This document shows, one piece after another, positions 58,175 through 64,000 of a DNA stretch of 64,000 bases. The DNA comes from Pollenia angustigena. Its lineage: Eukaryota > Arthropoda > Insecta > Diptera > Polleniidae. The first letter of the stretch is position 1, and the number at the start of each line of letters is the position of its first letter. The stretch is taken from the NCBI GenBank assembly GCA_930367215.1, contig OV884056.1, positions 255,591,127 to 255,655,126 on the forward strand, written 5' to 3'. A program made the position numbers and the translations under genes. Below the pieces are notes generated by a model. It ran no database searches and was not told the origin of the DNA. It was given only the letters and a program-made list of their open reading frames with translations.

Positions 58175-59319
58175 TAAGCAGTTTTTTGTCTCTCCTGTAT
58201 AATGAGCCGACGATGTAAAAACCAAACCAAAGCACAATTAAAGTGTTAAAACAAATATTATTACAATTGATATTCAAACTCAATTGGCCGAGCAATAGTA
58301 ACGTAGACCTTCAGCCCATTATAGTGAAACATACTAGGGTAGCTCACTACCAACTAGCCTCCGGGACACTCGTGTTACTGATATACTTATGATTTTATTT
58401 CTATATGACTTGTTATAAGGAGACCAAATGACCCATGAAAATAATTGCTAAAACGTGTCTTAAATCAAATTAAAGATCGGTACTTCATAACTGTACCGGT
58501 ATTTTCTTGGATTTAAGACGGTTAATAAGCTCAGTAAAATAAATCAAATCAAATTGCTAAAATCTTTTCGAATAAAAATATATTTGGTAACAAATAAATT
58601 TCATAAAGATAATGAAAAATTACGCTGAAAATTATTTTAAAATAAATAAATAATTGGCAATAGTTTCAGTCAAGCACCTGTAATATAAATAAATGTAATT
58701 CAAATTGCTGATAAAGGGTGTCAAAAATTCGGCATAGCCGAACTGAACTTTTCAGCTTGTGTTTAATTTATAAAGAAAATCCACATAGGTATAAAATGTA
58801 TTTATAGGTATGTATGTATTAGAAATTGATTTTGTTGTTGAGTCATATGAGGTTTGATAACGGGGAGAATTATCAATTTGAGCATTATGAATTATACCGT
58901 ATTCTCTCAATCTCTTGTTAAAAATATTTAATATTGCTTTAACAGCGTTTTCTCTTTTATTGCTTATGTGTGAACACACATTCAAGATTATTTTACATTT
59001 TTTAGCTTGCATATCGCCGGATTAAACCTAATGCGATCGATTGCTAGTAAACTAAAAGTCAACCATAAAAGAAAAAAAATTACAATGATACCTACCTATA
59101 TGCTGTTATGCCGAGTCTTTAATTCTCTTAGCCTAACGTTATGTAGCGTCTTAAGCCGCTCATCCACTAACACACTTTATTAAACATATGTATGTAATTT
59201 AAACAAAATATTATGTCGCGTAAATTTTCATGTATGTACATATGTATTTGCTATATAAAAAAACCAAAAAAAGAAAGCAAAAACAACAATTGGGAATTTT
59301 ATGACAAACATTATAAGTA
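58175..59319. other. AT-rich spacer with a DINE fragment
   Basis: A terminal DINE fragment (attcggcatagccgaactga) lies at 58728-58747. A short imperfect palindrome around ttaaagatcggtacttcat / gtaccggtattttcttggat is near 58470-58520. No gene is seen. Confidence 0.4.
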
Positions 59320-59933
59320 CACAGAAAAAAATTATTTTCATATTTGAATACGAAAATCGTATGTTTGATTAAAAAAAGTTTTTAATCTTTCTGTTTTTTA
59401 ACAAAATGATTACGTGGTTTGTTAAAATAAATTTTTGTACATGTTGCATAAATCAAACAAAATGTTTATCGAATCTTTATTTATTTTTAAATTAATTATG
59501 ATGTAGCTACATACTAAATTCCCAATTTTTATTCTTTGATAAATACACTAAAGTTTATTATGGGGGGATAAGCTAGTTCGCTGGTTGCTTAGGCCAGATC
59601 ATTAGGAAACCTTTTTCCAAAGACTTTAGAAAAACTTAAGATAGTATACAAATAAAACTGTAAAGCGAATGAGAATTACAAACACTCAAGTCTTATATGC
59701 AACGATATTAAAGCTATTAAAAATTGACAAGAGTTGTAAAAATACTGTTTTTACTTTGATTCGAATATTTTTTTATTGAATATGAAGACATATTTAATTA
59801 TTCCACTATTTTCTCAAGCAAAGTGTTGTTTTTATACATTTTTCCATTGAATCAGTTAAAACTTTTGTTGACCTTAAATTTAATTTTTAACAAACCGTGT
59901 TGTTAACATTTTTTTTGAGATATTTTTCTGTGT
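59320..59933. mobile_element. 614-bp MITE, CACAGAAAAAAATT ends
   Basis: CACAGAAAAAAATT at the left pairs with the right end ATATTTTTCTGTGT. It abuts the next element within one or two bases, and carries the second hammerhead-bearing repeat. Confidence 0.68.
59518..59705 (-). repeat. Hammerhead-bearing repeat, copy 2 (decayed core)
   Basis: Read on the minus strand this matches 4716-4900. The core reads CTAATGA (59605-59599), CTGG/CCAG helix II, then GAAC (59579-59576) in place of GAAA, so two core positions are mutated. The flanks agtttttctaaagtcttt and agaataaaaattggg keep the alignment with copy 1. Confidence 0.6.
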
Positions 59934-59934
59934 A

Positions 59935-60344
59935 CACAGAATTAATTATCAAAAGGTTTTTATCAATTAAAAAAAAAATTTTTAAAAAGTATTTAAATAA
60001 ATGTGATAATTGAATCAATTAAAAAATAAAATTCGGTTAAAATAAAATGATTTCAATTTGTTAAATTGTTGTTGGGAGTTTTCAAAACCGGAGCTATATT
60101 TAATTAAATTAATTAAAACATACATGGTTTGAAACGGTAAAGTTTTTTGATCATTTTTTTAATTAAAGTTAAAACTATCATTTATTAAAAATAAAATATA
60201 TTCACAATGTTAAATATTTACAATTTTTAGTAATCTATATATGTAATTACTTTGGTAAAGATGCAAACTTAACAAATTGTTTGCTTGATTCTATGAATTT
60301 GATATGAATTTGGTGATTAGAGACAATTTTTAATTTCTTCTGTG
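59935..60344. mobile_element. ~410-bp MITE related to 28048-28524
   Basis: cacagaattaattatc at the left and aatttcttctgtg at the right are inverted ends. Shared inner blocks are tttttatcaatta, agtatttaaa, ttgcttgattctatgaattt and ttggtgattagag. Confidence 0.7.
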
Positions 60345-60449
60345 TAAACGTGTTTCTATGCTCATATATCATTAATTTATGGATCGTTCTGGCTGAGTTT
60401 TAATAACAAAATTTAATGGTGCATATGCGACAAAAATATTTTCCCGAAA

Positions 60450-60915
60450 AAGCAATTTTACAGACAGACGGTCAGACGGGCATTGTTAAATCAACTTCCC
60501 TACACATAAGGACCCAGAATATATTGTAGAAATGACAAACGGAATGACAAAGCATAAAAACAACAACGGCAAGGACAAGGAATTTTATGGGTAAAAGTTA
60601 GAGGCAGTCGTGGTTTTTTACTTATATCTCAGCCATTTGTGGCCGATTTATCTGAATTTCAATATCAAACTCAAACGGAGTATATCTTATATAAATATAC
60701 AACAAATTGTCCCCCATCTTTTCTTGGGTCTCCGAAACCCCCATTTTAACAGACAGACGGTCCGACGGACATCATTCAGTCAACTTCGTGACTCATAAAG
60801 GCTCAGAATATATATTAAAGTATATGTGCTTAAGATTTAGAATGTAGAAATTACAAACGGAATGACAAACTTATATAAATACATTTTTCCTTTCCATATT
60901 TAGTAAACGGTATAA
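60450..60915 (+). repeat. mini-me/DINE-1-like fragments
   Basis: cagacagacggtcagacggg and acataaggacccagaatata appear twice (60461-60545 and 60750-60870), with ggcagtcgtggttttttact and tcagccatttgtggccgat between. The final terminus is degraded (agtaaacggtata). Confidence 0.62.
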
Positions 60916-61130
60916 TAAATCCATACTTCTGCTTCCTAGAATAAGTTAGAATGAACGTATGTGTAATCTTTTTCCTGACGAGGGGCCGGATTTATATGCA
61001 GAAAATACCGATTCGTGTAATTATGTATACAAATTAAATATTTTTTTTAAGAAATGCTATATATATATAGTTTGTTTTTGAATTTGGTTTTTTTTTTTTG
61101 CATATTTACCCTCTTAAACATAATTTGACA

Positions 61131-61205
61131 TATACATTAGGGTAGGTCTCTGATGTATGAGAAAAAATGTAAGTTCTCAAATCATATTTTAATAGCACTA
61201 TTTTT
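61131..61205. repeat. 75-bp dispersed repeat (pair with 18617-18690)
   Basis: tacattagggtaggtctctg, atgtatgagaaaa and tcaaatcatattttaatagc match the other copy in inverse orientation. Confidence 0.5.
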
Positions 61206-61433
61206 TGTCTTACGTTAAACCAAACCCTAGGTCTACACTAAAGATAAATATCTCAGCCAGTTGGCAATAACGTCGGCAGAATAACAAAGCAATATTTCTT
61301 ATTGCTCAGCTTATGTTAAGGGCATGGGACAACGTATTTATGTTAACTCATAATTTAAAAAAAAATCAAGGAAGAAGGTGCAGTGTAAAAACTGGCGCTA
61401 TCTTGCAAAAATTATTTTTATTGATACAAATTC

Positions 61434-61583
61434 TTTCTTATTCGACTTTATTATTAAAATGTATAATAATTTGTTCAAGCTTGAGGTCTTTTTTATATAA
61501 AAAATTAATATTTTTATATAAAAAAGAACTCAAACTTAAACAAATTTATATAAATTTAAATAATAAAGGTCGAATAAGAAAAA
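61434..61583. mobile_element. ~150-bp hairpin, TTTCTTATTCGAC ends
   Basis: ttcttattcgactttattat at the left mirrors ataataaaggtcgaataaga at the right. The inner halves, ttgaggtcttttttatataa and ttatataaaaaagaactcaa, continue the pairing almost to the centre. Confidence 0.78.
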
Positions 61584-62058
61584 AATTATATTAATAAAAA
61601 TAATTGTTGTAATTTTATTTTAGTGTTTATTAAATTCTTTTACTACAATTATATTTTGCTACCATTTCACAAATTTAATTTCTTTCTCACACAATTTGCT
61701 TTTATGTTCTTCTTTTTTGCTTTTTGTTTCTCAATTGACAACCAAATTTGACGTTTTATGTAAGCAATAATTGTTAACGAAAACAGACTAACAATTATTG
61801 CAACATAAATTGTCGGCAATAAATATGTACAAAAAATTGCTGTCTACATTTAAAATAACATAATTTTGACATTTACTGCAATATATGTCGCAATAATTAT
61901 CTCTGGTATAGACGGGCAGAAAAACGCAAAAACAATTTCTAAAATTTGTTTTTGTTTTAAATGTAATTTTCTATGCGAACGTTAAAGTGTGACATTTTTA
62001 AATTTTAATATTTTATTTACTATCAATTACACTACGTGATAAAATTTCAACAAAGTCG

Positions 62059-62415
62059 TGACCAAATGAATCTGACATCTTTATGTAAAATTTCCGCTGA
62101 ATTCAAATATAAAGTCAGAATTGTCAAAAGTAGAACTGTTTTTGAGATATTCTAAAATAACCGTTATTTGTGTTTTTAAAAAAGATGATATGACTGAAAT
62201 GCAAAAATCTTCAAAAATTTTAAGCAGACTATGTATTTCTTTCTTTTTAGTGAAATGTGATAAAATTTCAGAGTTACAGGGGACAAAAGTTCTAGCTTTA
62301 TTGAAAATTTTATGATTTTGTTCATTTTGCTCTTTTCAAGTTATTTTTTTTTTTTAAATATTTGGATTCAGCGGAGAATTTTACATAAAAATTAGATGTC
62401 AAATTCATTTGGTCA
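62059..62415. mobile_element. ~357-bp MITE, TGACCAAATGAATCTGACAT ends
   Basis: accaaatgaatctgacatct and atgtaaaatttccgctgaat at the left are mirrored by attcagcggagaattttaca and gatgtcaaattcatttggtc at the right. The arms are about 50 bp. Confidence 0.82.
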
Positions 62416-62509
62416 AAAAACTGACAGGTAGTGTTATTATTAATTAAAAATGAAAACCTTTTTAATTAAACCTTAAAAAATAAATTAAATTTTGATTCTT
62501 ATACAGCAC

Positions 62510-63190
62510 TAGCTGGCCCGGCAAACGTTGTTTTGCCACATAACTTATTTCTTTCAGATCTAACAGTGTCTGCTAGCCAAATTTAAGAAACAATTATAGG
62601 CTTTAGTTCTTTCCAGATGTTACACTATTTGCCTGCCCGATTTCAAGAAAATTAACTGATTAGTTAAGAAGATATAGGAAGGCGGAGCTTTTATTTCTCT
62701 TGCCCGATTCAATGCCCTCTCCTCTTTCCGATGTTACAGTGTATGCATGCCAAATTTTTAGAAAACCGGTTGATTAGTTAAGAAGATAAAGGGAGGATGA
62801 GCATTTACCCCCCTTGCTCTATTTTACGCACTAAATAATAAAAACTATAGGCTATAGTTCTTTCCAAATATAACACTATTTGCCTGCGAAATTTCAAAAA
62901 AAATCGGTTGATTAGTTGCGAAGATATAGGCAGGGGGAGCTTTTAGCCTATTTCACACCCTATTCCCTATTCTCTTTCATATGTTACATTGTCTACATGC
63001 CAAATTTTAAGAAAACCGGTTGATTAGTTTCCATGATTGGGGAGTGGGAGCTTTTACCCCTACTGCAATATTTTGCGCCCTTTAGCGATATAAAATATAC
63101 TCTACGACCTATTCTCATACCTAACAAATACACATACAAAATTTCATAAAAATCGGTCAAGCCGTTTCGGAGGAGTTCAAAATGGAGAGC
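62510..63190. repeat. Degenerate tandem repeat, ~115-135-bp units
   Basis: The motif accggttgattagttaagaa or a variant occurs near 62655, 62766, 62902 and 63016, and a weaker atcggtcaagccgtttcgga near 63152. Each is preceded by ttacactatttgcctgccaa-type sequence and followed by a ggcggagcttttac-type block. The array starts ctggcccggcaaacgttgtt, a string I have seen at the start of interspersed insect repeats, but I cannot name the family. Confidence 0.6.
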
Positions 63191-64000
63191 ATTTTGTTGA
63201 TATAACTCATGAACCAATACACATTTGAAGACACGCATTTCAGAGAACATCAATTACTTACACAATGCAACTTATTTTTATATGTATATGCATATAGATA
63301 AAGAAATAAAATCATTTTTTGGTCATAAAATCTCGTTTACTGTCAAATCTGGGCATCTCTCGTCTTGATTCAAGTTTCTTCTATATTTCACCTTCTCTTG
63401 ATTTTTTTATCGCATAAAGTCATGGATCCAACACCATTATCACTAACTTAAAAGTCGTTAGAATACAGTTATATGCTTTTCTGACATACAATACTATTGT
63501 TGTTATATTCAAAATTTAACTTAATTTAAGCTCGGGCTCTTACACTAAAAACAAATTAATATTATACAGGGATATAATGCAGACAAAAATACAACATACC
63601 TATTTACGCTATTAGAAGTCGCTACGAGAAAAAAATTTGTTTGACCCTCCCTAATATACACACATACATACATACATACATATAATTAAAGAATTCATAT
63701 AGAAATTTCCTAAACTAAACTTTTTGTTTTTCTTACTAAAAATAAAAAAAAGCAGCTGCAACATTCGAATAGAAAATCTGTCAACGGTAACACAAAAACA
63801 TTAAATCGTTTCTAGATTTTCTTTGAATAACTGCGTTTTTTAAAGAGATTTTTTGACAAACTTTGATTTTTCGGGAAAAAAATTTTTTTGCGCATATTTT
63901 CCAAAAATAAATGCATAAAAATCAGGCCCTTTGTTAGTACAAAACTGCTTGTAACCTTTTCGTTTTTCTCTTATCTTGATTCCCCTCTCTCAGCTGTTTA
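63191..64000. other. AT-rich end of window
   Basis: A short catacatacatac microsatellite lies near 63664-63680. No gene is seen. Confidence 0.4.

Larger units (their letters stand above)
49375..64000 (+). other. Probable first intron of the beta-tubulin gene
   Basis: This assignment is inference: after the Lys19 donor no further tubulin exon appears before the window ends. The interval is filled with MITEs, two hAT remnants, a complete mariner and AT-rich filler. The mariner at 56868 lies in the same orientation as the host gene. Confidence 0.5.

Overview
This is a gene-poor, strongly AT-rich eukaryotic window, almost certainly from a fly (Diptera; a calyptrate such as a blow fly or house fly relative is my inference). 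The evidence is a canonical beta-tubulin first coding exon with an intron after Lys19, many copies of the mini-me/DINE-1 type of dispersed dipteran repeat, a hobo-like hAT family with CAGAGAAC ends, mariner-type transposons and a Penelope-like retroelement. There are no bacterial operons, rRNA genes or CRISPR arrays, and I recognise no intact host tRNA gene. Most open frames longer than 60 codons are chance reading of low-complexity or palindromic DNA.

Layout. 0.9-5.3 kb: a mariner pseudogene, a Tc1-like remnant, and a DINE repeat broken by a deleted mariner (minus strand) and by an 894-bp hAT-like element with an 8-bp target duplication; this hAT carries a hammerhead-ribozyme-like motif. 7.0-7.5 kb: a SINE/foldback composite. 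8.0-10.8 kb: a foldback hAT-like element with a perfect 8-bp target duplication, holding a 5'-truncated, frameshifted Penelope-like element (reverse transcriptase plus GIY-YIG endonuclease) with a degenerate hammerhead downstream. 10.8-11.5 kb: an unrecognised broken reading frame. 12-31 kb: DINE repeats (two with ~150-bp central tandem repeats), many MITEs, and a perfect 82-bp-arm palindrome. 32-48 kb: dense nested MITEs, an 82-bp GC-rich tandem array, a hobo-like element, a 2.7-kb hAT and several long-TIR elements. 49.3 kb: the only clear host exon, the first coding exon of a beta-tubulin gene on the + strand; the rest of the window is probably its long first intron. 52.5-54.9 kb: a second copy of the 2.7-kb hAT family and a separate hAT C-terminal remnant. 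56.9-58.2 kb: a complete mariner-type transposon with an uninterrupted 361-codon transposase. 59-64 kb: MITEs, a second hammerhead-like copy and a degenerate tandem repeat.

The genes do not form a pathway. The window records layered transposition: autonomous transposases (mariner, hAT, PLE) with the non-autonomous elements they may have moved, nested in intergenic and intronic DNA around one conserved cytoskeletal gene. The most interesting signals are three hammerhead-like RNA motifs, one with a complete catalytic core.
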